Virus record (IMG/VR): IMGVR_UViG_3300009073_000021
Coordinates: 1 to 44,381 of that record
DNA length: 44,381 bases
Reading direction: 5' to 3' (one strand)
Source of the DNA: a virus
The position numbers were made by a program, and so were the translations under genes. Below the pieces are notes generated by a model that saw nothing but the letters and a program-made list of their open reading frames with translations, was not told the DNA's origin and ran no database searches. Below are positions 24,127 through 30,711 of the stretch, piece by piece; position 1 is the stretch's first letter, and each line of letters opens with the position of its first letter.

Positions 24127-24291
24127 ATGAATAATAAAAACCAAACCCGCGACACGATCACTTTCAGAACAAATCTGAAACAAGATCTCGAAAAGCTTGC
24201 CAAGGAAGATCACAGAAACCTCACAAGCTTCCTTAACTATAATTTAAAAAAATTGGTTGAGTCATCCAAAGCCAAAGAGGTGGAAGCATGA
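24127..24291 (+). CDS. Cro-like RHH regulator
   Basis: This 54-residue protein (MNNKNQTRDTITFRTNLK, ending AKEVEA) is an Arc-type RHH: strand DTITFRTN, helix KQDLEKLAKED, turn HRNLT, helix SFLNYNLKKLVESS. The ITFR strand and the LTSFLNYNLKKLV/LSAWLLFAVEEKI helices align with the repressor N-terminus, so both probably recognise the same sites. It is the first gene of the rightward early operon, the position of Cro. The next gene starts in an ATGA overlap. Confidence 0.8.
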   Translation: MNNKNQTRDTITFRTNLKQDLEKLAKEDHRNLTSFLNYNLKKLVESSKAKEVEA

Positions 24292-24623
24292 ATTGTCCGA
24301 TTTCAATTTTAGCTAAATGTTTACATTCAGCTCACCACCAAGACTTACCAGATGTTCCTGAATCAGAATTTCATGGTAAAACGATAAAAGCCCACCGACC
24401 GCCCCTACATACGATTGAGGTTTTATCCGTATTTAAAGAAACTTGGGAGAGCACCGCGTTAGGGTTCGGGGGAATGGGTGGCCAGGCAATAACGCCTGCC
24501 TACACCGTGATTATTACGAGCAATAATGGTCATTCAGGATGCGTTTACAGAGGCGGAAGGTTGCTTGGCGCCTTTTCTGGAGATCGTCTTCAGGAAATGA
24601 TTCACGGGAGGTCAAGTCGATGA
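24288..24623 (+). CDS. Early hypothetical protein
   Basis: The 111-residue protein (MNCPISILAKCLHSAHHQ) starts inside the stop of the Cro-like gene. There is a Gly-rich stretch (GFGGMGGQAITPAYTV) and a beta-rich second half; no known family. As the second gene of the early operon it may serve in host takeover or regulation, but nothing in the sequence says which. Confidence 0.65.
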   Translation: MNCPISILAKCLHSAHHQDLPDVPESEFHGKTIKAHRPPLHTIEVLSVFKETWESTALGFGGMGGQAITPAYTVIITSNNGHSGCVYRGGRLLGAFSGDRLQEMIHGRSSR

Positions 24624-25216
24624 GCGCCCCGACCGTCAAATCTTCAAGATGCCTCATCCTTGAGGACAAAGGCGCCTTCATTGAGGATAAAGAACTAATC
24701 AAGGCCATCCGATGGGTATTGCAGGCGATGTATACCCGTACGGACCTTGCCCGCCCCAATATCTACAGAAAGGTTAAGATTGAGGATGGATTCATATGGG
24801 CAACTGATGCTCATCGTATTCACAGGCTAGAGCTCCCCAAAGATTTTAAATCCGAGGACGGGATCTATAGCGTAATCCTAAATAAATCAAAAAAGATTGT
24901 CTTATCCTTTGTTGATCATGAGGAAGAGGGGGACAAGTTTCCAACTTTCAATTTTGGTTCAAACGATTCAGCCAAACAATCAGACTTTAATACCAGATAT
25001 GCTTTCTGCAGCTCTGAAGTCGCGTTGTTGACTGGCTGCATTATTAATCACCGATTCATAAAGCAGGCGCTCGGAAACAAACTGTTCCGTAAAATTGCAA
25101 ATGTATCTGCAAAGATGTCTTATAACGATGATACTGTAATATTTAATTTTACGTGGCGCGAGTTCAACTGCAGCGCCGTTGTTTCATCCGCTTCATCCGT
25201 AAGGAGCAATGTATGA
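24620..25216 (+). CDS. Putative sliding-clamp-like (DnaN-fold) protein
   Basis: The start ATG overlaps the upstream stop and has GGAGG seven bases ahead, giving 198 residues. The segment IWATDAHRIHRLELP resembles the conserved ATDGHRL of bacterial beta clamps and phage clamp-like proteins, followed by a beta-rich body with GIYSVILNKSKKIV and MSYNDDTVIFNF. A full clamp subunit is near 370 residues, so this would be a shortened two-domain form or a clamp decoy. Confidence in the fold is moderate. Confidence 0.6.
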   Translation: MSAPTVKSSRCLILEDKGAFIEDKELIKAIRWVLQAMYTRTDLARPNIYRKVKIEDGFIWATDAHRIHRLELPKDFKSEDGIYSVILNKSKKIVLSFVDHEEEGDKFPTFNFGSNDSAKQSDFNTRYAFCSSEVALLTGCIINHRFIKQALGNKLFRKIANVSAKMSYNDDTVIFNFTWREFNCSAVVSSASSVRSNV

Positions 25217-25341
25217 GCGCCCTACTAGTAAACGGTGACGTCATCGTCGCCACCTGCTGGGCACTATCCATGCTCTGGCTGTTCTCCATGGCATTCGTCA
25301 TGGACCGCAAGACCCCAAAGACAGGAGGTCGCCAATGGTAG
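25213..25341 (+). CDS. Small single-pass membrane protein
   Basis: The 42-residue protein (MSALLVNGDVIVATCW) starts in an ATGA overlap behind AAGGAG. One hydrophobic helix (VATCWALSMLWLFSMAFVM) is followed by a basic tail. Its stop overlaps the next start. A longer in-frame start exists upstream but lies inside the clamp-like gene. The function is unknown. Confidence 0.65.
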   Translation: MSALLVNGDVIVATCWALSMLWLFSMAFVMDRKTPKTGGRQW

Positions 25342-25610
25342 CCCGCTTAGAAGTAAAAGAGGTCATCGACCTCAGCAAATCCAAGGCCGCCTCTGCGACG
25401 ATAAATCTCCACATCGACCTGGTCAATCTCCCCGACGAAGACATGACCAACTTGATGGCCATCCTTCTCCCCAATGGAGAAATCGAATTGTTCCCAGGAT
25501 TACGACACGGAGGACAATGGGTTTACGAAGAAGATTCACCGGTTCACGACCAAGAAAGCGTCATCGGTTGGGCTGAAATCCCACAATTGAAGGGGTATTT
25601 CACATGTTAA
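25335..25610 (+). CDS. Early hypothetical protein
   Basis: The 91-residue protein (MVARLEVKEVIDLSKSK) has an AGGAGG eight bases before the ATG. Predicted alternating strands and helices, acidic overall; no family recognised. It is embedded in a chain of small early genes with start/stop overlaps. Confidence 0.65.
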   Translation: MVARLEVKEVIDLSKSKAASATINLHIDLVNLPDEDMTNLMAILLPNGEIELFPGLRHGGQWVYEEDSPVHDQESVIGWAEIPQLKGYFTC

Positions 25611-25702
25611 TCACATTTTTTACGTTCGTTGTGTGCCTCGTAGCCGCCTCTGGCTACGAGGCTTTTAAAGCCATCCTAAATTCCCAAGGGGGTGCAGAAT
25701 GA
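25604..25702 (+). CDS. Very small membrane peptide
   Basis: A 32-residue frame (MLITFFTFVVCLVAASGY, ending QGGAE) begins inside the stop of the previous gene and ends in an ATGA overlap with the next. It is one hydrophobic helix with a short polar tail. The tight overlaps at both ends are the main evidence that it is translated. Confidence 0.5.
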   Translation: MLITFFTFVVCLVAASGYEAFKAILNSQGGAE

Positions 25703-25854
25703 ACCTCGCCCCGATCTATTACTTGCAATCGGCTGCATTAGCCAACCGCCAAGGGGATCGCCACCTGCGAGACTGCGCCCTGGGCCTTTGCTCCGCAAGC
25801 TTGGGGATCGATCTCCATTCGCTGGGTCTCTTCCCCGCCTCCTTTTACATTTAA
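25699..25854 (+). CDS. Small hypothetical protein
   Basis: A 51-residue frame (MNLAPIYYLQSAALANRQ, ending FPASFYI) with GGGGG about nine bases ahead of the ATG. It starts in an ATGA overlap and is the last gene before a terminator. It appears helical with two cysteines; no motif known. Confidence 0.5.
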   Translation: MNLAPIYYLQSAALANRQGDRHLRDCALGLCSASLGIDLHSLGLFPASFYI

Positions 25855-25877
25855 AATAAACCACCTCCTAATACGGC

Positions 25878-25920
25878 CCGACACCTACGTCGGCGCTGGA
25901 TAACGTAACCAGCATTTTTT
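25878..25920 (+). terminator. Tandem hairpins with T-run in the early operon
   Basis: CCGAC-ACCTAC-GTCGG (25878-25893) is followed by GCTGG-N9-CCAGC (25895-25913) and six T residues. The second hairpin with its T-run is a plausible rho-independent terminator between the small-gene chain and the zinc-ribbon gene; an antiterminator could regulate passage. Confidence 0.65.
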
Positions 25921-25933
25921 CAAAGGAAAATTC

Positions 25934-26107
25934 ATGAGCATTAAACGACAAATCAAAGGCCCAGCTGTGACCTGCCCGACCTGCTTCGGCTCCAAAAGGT
26001 TTCGGCATCCCGAACGCAAGGGCGAAATCTTGACGTGCACCCGTTGCCACGGCATCGGCGAAGTCGCTCGCCCAGGCAAAGCCACTTACAAAAAGGGGAA
26101 CCCATGA
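25934..26107 (+). CDS. Zinc-ribbon protein with two CxxCxG knuckles
   Basis: The 57-residue basic protein carries CPTCFGSKRF (from about residue 14) and CTRCHGIGEV (from about residue 35). Two CxxCxG motifs resemble one zinc centre of the DnaJ cysteine-rich domain. It could bind nucleic acid or a protein partner. The ATG follows AAAGGAAAATTC, and its stop overlaps the next start. Confidence 0.7.
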   Translation: MSIKRQIKGPAVTCPTCFGSKRFRHPERKGEILTCTRCHGIGEVARPGKATYKKGNP

Positions 26108-26235
26108 GCATGACCGAACAAGCAAAAGCACAGGGCTGGAAAGCCCTCAAAGTCTGGAACACCGGCGTCATCACCGGAATCAACCCGAATGGGTCCTTCG
26201 ATGTTTATCACGAACCAAAAGGAGCATCATGTTAG
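26104..26235 (+). CDS. Small hypothetical protein
   Basis: A 43-residue frame (MSMTEQAKAQGWKALKVW) between the zinc-ribbon and exonuclease genes, overlapping both by a few bases. GGGGAACCC precedes the ATG. A short helix then GINPNGSFDVYHEPKG; no family recognised. Confidence 0.55.
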   Translation: MSMTEQAKAQGWKALKVWNTGVITGINPNGSFDVYHEPKGASC

Positions 26236-26762
26236 ATCTATTTATCGACTTGGAAACAACCGGAAGCAAGCCAAGCAGCGACTTTTGGGAGATTGGCGCG
26301 GTTACAAAAACCACGAGAAAACGCGAAGGTGAATACGAACATTTCTTTCATTTCACCGAAGCAAAGGATTGGGATTTAGATACCTATAAATGGGCCGAGA
26401 AGCAGGAAGGAATGATCGAGCGATTCGTAATGTCCCGATCAAATTCAAGTAAAGTCCATGAAGTAATTGGAAGCCTTTCAAGCTGGGTCCGTTGCTTTGA
26501 AGAGGAACCGAAGAACGTTCGCGTCTTCTCATGGGGCAACTTCGATATCCCCATCTTGCAGAACCACCTATCAGAAGGGCAAGAACTCCCCTGGCATTAC
26601 CGGAACGAGATCGACCTAAGAAGCGTAACCCGCTTTCACGGCCTAGACATCCGGCCAGACACGAGCACCCACAACGCTTTAGCAGATGCCCAAGCCCTCG
26701 CGGAGTTTTACTACGGCCCGCTTGCAGCTTGGAGGGCCGCTTGCAGATTGGAGGGGTCATGA
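26229..26762 (+). CDS. DEDDh-type 3'-5' exonuclease
   Basis: The 177-residue protein belongs to the DnaQ/RNase T superfamily. The acidic pair is in LFIDLETTG (D7, E9), the third Asp in FSWGNFDIPIL and the final His-Asp in THNALADAQALAEF. A single-domain nuclease of this size fits phage exonuclease-VIII-like or proofreading-type enzymes, which act on DNA or RNA 3' ends in replication, recombination or host shut-off. AGGAGCATC precedes the ATG. Confidence 0.85.
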   Translation: MLDLFIDLETTGSKPSSDFWEIGAVTKTTRKREGEYEHFFHFTEAKDWDLDTYKWAEKQEGMIERFVMSRSNSSKVHEVIGSLSSWVRCFEEEPKNVRVFSWGNFDIPILQNHLSEGQELPWHYRNEIDLRSVTRFHGLDIRPDTSTHNALADAQALAEFYYGPLAAWRAACRLEGS

Positions 26763-26926
26763 AATGCGAACATAATGCAGAGCGCCTGCCAGTCGATGCG
26801 AACCTCCACCGGTTCTTTGGATGTCAGACGACCAATATTATTCCGCTCAGGTGGTTGCCCTGGCTTTCGGTGGTGCGCACCACGTGCAAGGAGTTTTCAG
26901 GGAGTGCGGACGCGGTGTCAAAATAA
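26759..26926 (+). CDS. Possible small protein overlapping the next gene
   Basis: A 55-residue frame (MKCEHNAERLPVDANLHR) starts in an ATGA overlap with the exonuclease and has GGAGGG before it. It shares 106 bases with the following gene in another frame. Translational coupling supports it; the unusual overlap and lack of family argue against it. It may be a leader that carries ribosomes to the next start. Confidence 0.35.
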   Translation: MKCEHNAERLPVDANLHRFFGCQTTNIIPLRWLPWLSVVRTTCKEFSGSADAVSK

Positions 26927-27162
26927 GCTTACGGGCGGAACTTGCGACCTATGACGGCTCGTTGCTCACCGACCTTGTTATCAATGCCCACAGATTTGCC
27001 GTCCGGATATCAGTCACAGGCAGCTCAGTAGGGAGAGTGGGTCTTAAGGCCCATCCTCGAACCCATAACAGCGAGGCCCGCTATTACGAACGCCATCCAG
27101 GTCTCTCGGACTTAGCTCGCTACACGAGCATGATCCATGAAGCCGATCTACTTGAAGAATAA
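26821..27162 (+). CDS. Conserved phage/bacterial hypothetical protein
   Basis: The 113-residue protein (MSDDQYYSAQVVALAFGG) has features of a small family I recall from proteobacterial phages: an N-terminal helix with FGG-HHV, a central segment where LTDLVINAHRFAVRI reads as the common LTxLVxxAH motif, and ERHPGLSDL near the end. The function of that family is unknown to me. It begins within the preceding small frame. Confidence 0.65.
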   Translation: MSDDQYYSAQVVALAFGGAHHVQGVFRECGRGVKISLRAELATYDGSLLTDLVINAHRFAVRISVTGSSVGRVGLKAHPRTHNSEARYYERHPGLSDLARYTSMIHEADLLEE

Positions 27163-27310
27163 ACCCTCAAACCGATTTCGGAGCAACCTGCTCCCGACGG
27201 AAATTAGAAAAAGTATCCCCACCCCATCCCGCCTTGGCCAGTTGGCCGGACAACTCCGGACTCCCCAGCTGGCGAAGGGGGGGCGGGTTTAACCGCTAAG
27301 AACTCAACCC

Positions 27311-27730
27311 ATGAACGCACAAGATCAGAAATTCTTAATCGAAGCCCTTGAACGTGTCGGCACCGCGACGCCTGAGCATAAAAAGCTCATCCGCAAAATC
27401 GTGGTCGACCCCAAGTTCCACCAGCGCGAACTCAAGAAGGCACGCGAGTTAAAGACGGACGATTACCTCATCAGCATGAAAGAGGCGGCCGAAGAACTGC
27501 GCTGCACTCCAAACACGGTTCGCAACTACTGCGAAAGAGGCATCTTAACCCGAAAAATGAACGGTAAATTCCAGATGGTGAGCCTCAAGGAAGTTCGCGA
27601 ATTCAGAAAAAACGGCACCGGCATCGAGGTGAAATCAAAGGAAGCTGTCAGCGAGGCAAGCCAGAAAGCGGCCGGTATCTTGGCGCAGATGGTTCTGCTG
27701 AACAACAAGCTCCAATCAACAATTTCATAA
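27311..27730 (+). CDS. Excisionase-like / MerR-type HTH protein
   Basis: The 139-residue protein has a helical N-terminus (1-50) and then a winged-HTH of the HTH_17/excisionase type: YLISMKEAAEELRCTPNTV, RNYCERGILTRKMNGKFQMV. A Gln/Ala-rich helix ends the protein. It could be the excision factor for the integrase or a regulator that binds the repeat array, which starts seven bases after its stop. The 150-base leader upstream holds a GC-rich imperfect hairpin (CGCCTTGGCCAG with CTGGCGAAGG). Confidence 0.7.
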   Translation: MNAQDQKFLIEALERVGTATPEHKKLIRKIVVDPKFHQRELKKARELKTDDYLISMKEAAEELRCTPNTVRNYCERGILTRKMNGKFQMVSLKEVREFRKNGTGIEVKSKEAVSEASQKAAGILAQMVLLNNKLQSTIS

Positions 27731-27736
27731 CTATTT

Positions 27737-28030
27737 ACAGCAGGTCGTATGGTGCGCAGGGAGATCCTGCGACGGACTTTGATTTAGTGGTCTCTGAAAC
27801 AAAGACCTGCTGTTTCCACTCAATTTAAAACCAAACAAATTTACAGCAGGTCGTATGGTGCGCAGGGAGATCCTGCGACGGACCTTTAATCTGGTATCTG
27901 AAACAAAGACCTGCTGTTTCCACTCAATTTAAAACCAAACAAATTTACAGCAGGTCGTATGGTGCGCAGGGAGATCCTGCGACGGGGAAGTTCCCGACTT
28001 AAACCCCTTTGAAACAAAGACCTGCCTTTA
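27737..28030 (+). repeat. Three-unit tandem repeat with structured flanks and variable core
   Basis: Units start at 27737, 27843 and 27947 (periods 106 and 104). Each begins with ACAGCAGGTCGTATGGTGCG and an internal hairpin CGCAGG-GAGAT-CCTGCG, identical over about 40 bases. A core of 16-25 bases then differs, and TGAAACAAAGACCTGC follows, identical again. ACAGCAGGTC at the front pairs with GACCTGCTGT at the end (units 1 and 2; unit 3 keeps seven pairs). No gene fills the region 27731-28053. It may encode three related small RNAs or be a protein-binding array. Each unit also holds a short ATG frame (MVRREILRR start) of 12-26 codons. Confidence 0.85.
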
Positions 28031-28053
28031 AAACCGCCCACATTAGGAGATCC

Positions 28054-28308
28054 ATGAACCCCGCAAAGAAGAAACCAAGTAAAAGCGAACGTTTAAGCCA
28101 GCGAATCGCTCAACTCAGCCAACGAAACAAAACCCTCTTTACCCTACTGGGCGCAATCATCGCGCAGCAGAAGTCCCGCGAGCTCGTCTTTAGCTTCGAA
28201 GAGATCAACCAGGTCGACCTCAACACCTTAAAGCTAAACGTAAACGAAGACCCAACCTCACGCATCACCCGCGTCAGCGTCGACCAATCCGAAGGAGAAT
28301 CTTCATGA
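28054..28308 (+). CDS. Early hypothetical protein
   Basis: The ATG with AGGAG six bases ahead gives 84 residues (MNPAKKKPSKSERLSQRIAQ). A basic helical N-terminus (Ser/Arg/Gln-rich) precedes a helix LFTLLGAIIAQQK and a polar tail. It could contact nucleic acid through the basic helix; no family is known. Its stop overlaps a tiny coupled frame. Confidence 0.65.
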   Translation: MNPAKKKPSKSERLSQRIAQLSQRNKTLFTLLGAIIAQQKSRELVFSFEEINQVDLNTLKLNVNEDPTSRITRVSVDQSEGESS

Positions 28309-28388
28309 ACATGGACGACGCCCTGCACCTTTTAACAGTAACGAAAAGAAGAGAAGAGCATGAATGTAAATACAGGAACAATAAATGA
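28305..28388 (+). CDS. Very small coupled frame
   Basis: A 27-residue basic peptide frame (MNMDDALHLLTVTKRREE) starts in an ATGA overlap behind GGAGAATCTTC and overlaps the next gene by 29 bases in another frame. It may be a real peptide or only a translational coupler. Confidence 0.35.
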   Translation: MNMDDALHLLTVTKRREEHECKYRNNK

Positions 28389-28698
28389 ATTTGAACCGAC
28401 GCCAACTAGCCAAAGGGCTATGAAGGCAATCAATAGCCTAATGCTGAAGGACGCCTACAACCGTAGCCGCTTGATGGGTATAAAGGCTCAACTGGTAAGG
28501 ATAGGCTCAGAAATTGAGGATTCAGTTCATATCGAATACACATCATGGGTCGTAATGCTCAAGAAGAATGAAGACGGTAGCTGGACGGCATTAACGTGCC
28601 TAGACCTCAACAATTTAACAAGCGATGACGAGACGGACTTCGACATAATTATGCCTATTCCTGACCCTGAAACCATTCCAGACTTTCAAGGATTCTAA
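28360..28698 (+). CDS. Early hypothetical protein
   Basis: The 112-residue protein (MNVNTGTINEFEPTPTSQ) has a helical middle and an acidic C-terminus ending PDPETIPDFQGF. GAAGAGC precedes the ATG. No family is recognised. It sits between small early genes ahead of the replication module. Confidence 0.6.
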   Translation: MNVNTGTINEFEPTPTSQRAMKAINSLMLKDAYNRSRLMGIKAQLVRIGSEIEDSVHIEYTSWVVMLKKNEDGSWTALTCLDLNNLTSDDETDFDIIMPIPDPETIPDFQGF

Positions 28699-28721
28699 GG
28701 ATTTTAACCAAAGAAGAAACC

Positions 28722-28967
28722 ATGACCTTACCCATCTACATCATGATCGCCTGTATCTATCCCGCCCTGTCCATTACCTGGTACATCTTCTTCTCAAAAG
28801 ACGAGGACGCACTAAACGGAACCGACGCCTACACCGTCCGCCTAGTCATTGGCCTTTTCTGGCCCATTACCGGCCTTATATTCCTATCGGATCGCGGGAT
28901 AAATCATGCCGAAGCATACCGAAACCGACGCCTAAAGCGCCTGAAGCAAGAAGGAGGCCCCGCATGA
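28722..28967 (+). CDS. Small membrane protein
   Basis: The 81-residue protein has an N-terminal hydrophobic helix (LPIYIMIACIYPALSITWYI), a polar loop and a second helix (VRLVIGLFWPITGLIFL), then a basic tail (NRRLKRLKQ). Topology with both ends on one side is likely. It overlaps the initiator gene by four bases. Confidence 0.7.
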   Translation: MTLPIYIMIACIYPALSITWYIFFSKDEDALNGTDAYTVRLVIGLFWPITGLIFLSDRGINHAEAYRNRRLKRLKQEGGPA

Positions 28968-29995
28968 GCCTAAACAAGAAAGTCATCATCTTCTCATGGC
29001 GACAAGCTATCCAGGAATCTCCGCTTGAGCCTATGTGTAAACTCGTGCTCATGAACCTATCCTGCTACATGAACGAACGCGGAGAGTCCTGCTACCCCTC
29101 CATCGTCGAGCAGTGCCGAACCACCGGAATCAAGAGCAAAGGCACCGTCATCAAGCACCTAAAAAAGGCAGCTGAAAAAGGGTTCCTCGACATATCAAAA
29201 CACGGCTTCGCAGGCCAGAAATGGGCTCGCAACGACTACCGCGCCAGCTTCCCCGCCAGCCTCAAAACATCCCCAAAAACCGAAGGCAGTCCATCTGCTG
29301 AACCACCTTTAAGCCCAAAAGAAGGCGGTTCATTTGACGATATTTCACCCGTCGTTACCCGTCAAGGCGGTTCAGCAGATGGACCACCCGAAGAAAAAGG
29401 CGGTTCATCTGTTGATCAAAGGCGGTTCATTTCGTTGCCAAAGGCGGTTCAGCAGATGGACTCTAACATGTCCATTAACATGTCCAAAGAAGTTGCTGAG
29501 GGAAAAACCCCATCATCATCAGCCCCTCTCAGTGATTCACAAAAAGCCATCATCGAGATCCAAACCATCATCGAGAAGGTACACCAAGCCGTCCCAAGCG
29601 CCAAGGTCATCACCGCCGCCCAGCTCCAACTCATGAACCGATCTCCCAACCTGAACCTGCAAGACCTCAAGCAAGCCTGCGAGAAATTTGCCCTCGACCA
29701 CCACGGCCAAAATTACCACCAACTCAGAAACCCAGGAAGCAAGCTCCGTCGCTACGTCGAGACCCAAGCAAGCTTCATCAAAACAACCCAAACCCCAAGC
29801 GCCCCGCCATCCCCTGGCGGAATGATCCAAGGCATCCAAGCCAAGATCGAAAAAGGAATCCAGCTCACCGTGGCCGAAGTCTGGGAATGGATCTACGCCA
29901 AAAAAGAATTCCCCCCCAAAGAAGCCCGCACCGAAGACATCCCCGATCACATCCATGTCCAGATGATGGATCACCTAGGATTGGAGACCGCTTGA
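28964..29995 (+). CDS. Replication initiator, O-like, with HTH
   Basis: The 343-residue protein has an N-terminal winged-helix domain of the phage replication type (KLVLMNLSCYMNERGESCYP, VIKHLKKAAEKGFLDI), a low-complexity linker (about 100-165) whose DNA contains iterons, and a helical C-terminal part (about 185-343) that may bind the helicase. In lambda the O gene likewise carries the origin. SSB-type and DnaB-type genes lie downstream. The last 40 bases are duplicated 693 bases further on. Confidence 0.8.
   Translation: MSLNKKVIIFSWRQAIQESPLEPMCKLVLMNLSCYMNERGESCYPSIVEQCRTTGIKSKGTVIKHLKKAAEKGFLDISKHGFAGQKWARNDYRASFPASLKTSPKTEGSPSAEPPLSPKEGGSFDDISPVVTRQGGSADGPPEEKGGSSVDQRRFISLPKAVQQMDSNMSINMSKEVAEGKTPSSSAPLSDSQKAIIEIQTIIEKVHQAVPSAKVITAAQLQLMNRSPNLNLQDLKQACEKFALDHHGQNYHQLRNPGSKLRRYVETQASFIKTTQTPSAPPSPGGMIQGIQAKIEKGIQLTVAEVWEWIYAKKEFPPKEARTEDIPDHIHVQMMDHLGLETA
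29324..29451. repeat. Origin iterons inside the initiator gene
   Basis: GGCGGTTCA occurs five times in one orientation, starting at 29324, 29366, 29399, 29421 and 29443, each preceded by AA or CAA and two followed by GCAGATGGA. Spacings of 42, 33, 22 and 22 are near whole helical turns. An inverted partner TGAACCACC lies at 29299-29307. This matches a lambda-type origin within the O gene. Confidence 0.8.
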
Positions 29996-30018
29996 ATGAG
30001 TTGGCTCTTTTCGCAGGC
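29942..30018 (+). repeat. 77-base direct repeat, copy A
   Basis: This covers the last codons of the initiator gene and the first bases of a methyltransferase start that is then lost. It is identical to 30635-30711. The pair flanks a foreign-looking gene, so copy A looks like the original junction and copy B the regenerated one, or the reverse. Confidence 0.9.
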
Positions 30019-30055
30019 TTTGCTGAAGATTTGACGTTAAAATTGAGGATTTAAA

Positions 30056-30559
30056 ATGAAGAAATATTACCATGTAAGCAGGTTCTGCCACTCAGCAAGC
30101 CTCCGCATTGATAACAGACCTTTAAGTGATTGGTATGAGGATTTTGGATCGCCCCGCCTTTCTGTTTCGACATCACTTGGTCAATGTTTGGCCGCCAATT
30201 ATTTTAGCGGAATAACTAGCTACTACGAAATTAAATCTAATGATGCGGTGAAGGCGGAAGTTTGGGACTCGTTCCTAACGAACGAGCACTGGTTAAGAAG
30301 CGGGAAAATGAAACGCTCAGGGCATTTTAAGCCTTCCCTCTTGGAAGACATTTACTCAGAGGTTTTCAAATATCACGCCCTTTACAATAAAACTGGGACG
30401 AATTACGCAGTGAGAATTGCGCTACTTTGGCGATCAGCAACGGCACTTTCAGATATAGATTTATCCTCTTACGCATCGAAACTTTGCGACCGATTTAAAA
30501 TCAACCCTCTGGACTGCTCAGAATGGGACGAGGCGTATGAAAAAATCAAGGCGATATAA
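30056..30559 (+). CDS. Inserted accessory protein, possibly ADP-ribosyltransferase-like
   Basis: The 167-residue protein starts MKKYYHVSRFCHSASLRI. The pattern YHVS near the start, then SPRLSVSTSLGQCLAANYF, recalls small phage proteins related to Arr-type ADP-ribosyltransferases, but I cannot confirm catalytic residues. Its base composition is more AT-rich than its neighbours. It lies between the two copies of a 77-base repeat and is thus a recent insertion in the replication operon; anti-host or anti-competitor function is inference. Confidence 0.7.
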   Translation: MKKYYHVSRFCHSASLRIDNRPLSDWYEDFGSPRLSVSTSLGQCLAANYFSGITSYYEIKSNDAVKAEVWDSFLTNEHWLRSGKMKRSGHFKPSLLEDIYSEVFKYHALYNKTGTNYAVRIALLWRSATALSDIDLSSYASKLCDRFKINPLDCSEWDEAYEKIKAI

Positions 30560-30571
30560 CCTCCGACATTC

Positions 30572-30619
30572 AAAATAACCAAATAGGAGGCCCAAATGGC
30601 CCAAGTAAACATCGACACC
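30572..30619 (+). repeat. Truncated copy of the DUF669 gene start
   Basis: These 48 bases match 31869-31916 at 45 positions, covering AATAACCAAATAGGAGG and the first eight codons of the DUF669 gene. The match ends in GACACC, and the sequence then continues into GTCGCG, as occurs after a GACACC at 31979 inside that gene. It marks a second recombination joint of the insertion. Confidence 0.85.
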
Positions 30620-30688
30620 GTCGCGTATCGACATCCCGATCACATCCATGTCCAGATGATGGATCACCTAGGATTGGAGACCGCTTGA
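30596..30688 (+). CDS. Chimeric mini-ORF made by rearrangement
   Basis: ATG behind AGGAGG opens a 30-residue frame: MAQVNIDT from the DUF669 protein, a few new residues (VAYRH), then the end of the initiator protein (PDHIHVQMMDHLGLETA). Its TGA overlaps the TTG start of the methyltransferase. It is probably not a functional protein but keeps translation coupled into the methyltransferase gene. Confidence 0.5.
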   Translation: MAQVNIDTVAYRHPDHIHVQMMDHLGLETA

Positions 30689-30711
30689 ATGAGTTGGCTC
30701 TTTTCGCAGGC
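30635..30711 (+). repeat. 77-base direct repeat, copy B
   Basis: Identical to 29942-30018 over the full 77 bases. It supplies the ribosome-binding site and first codons of the methyltransferase and of the overlapping frame. Confidence 0.9.

Noticed and set aside
27810-27822. CCACTCAAT shared by the repeat array and the paired palindromes
   Set aside because: Nine bases without the flanking palindrome can match by chance; no structural relation is evident.
27737-28030. A CRISPR array or tRNA genes
   Set aside because: There are only three units, the constant part is about 85 bases and the variable cores only 16-25 bases, and no cas genes are near. The seven-pair end stem resembles a tRNA acceptor, but no T-arm or anticodon arm can be drawn.
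27737-28030. A retron or IS-type guide RNA locus
   Set aside because: No reverse transcriptase, IS110- or IS605-type gene lies in the window to pair with the array.
29537-29974. A minus-strand gene opposite the initiator
   Set aside because: The open frame mirrors codon bias of the real gene and lacks start signals and any recognisable pattern.
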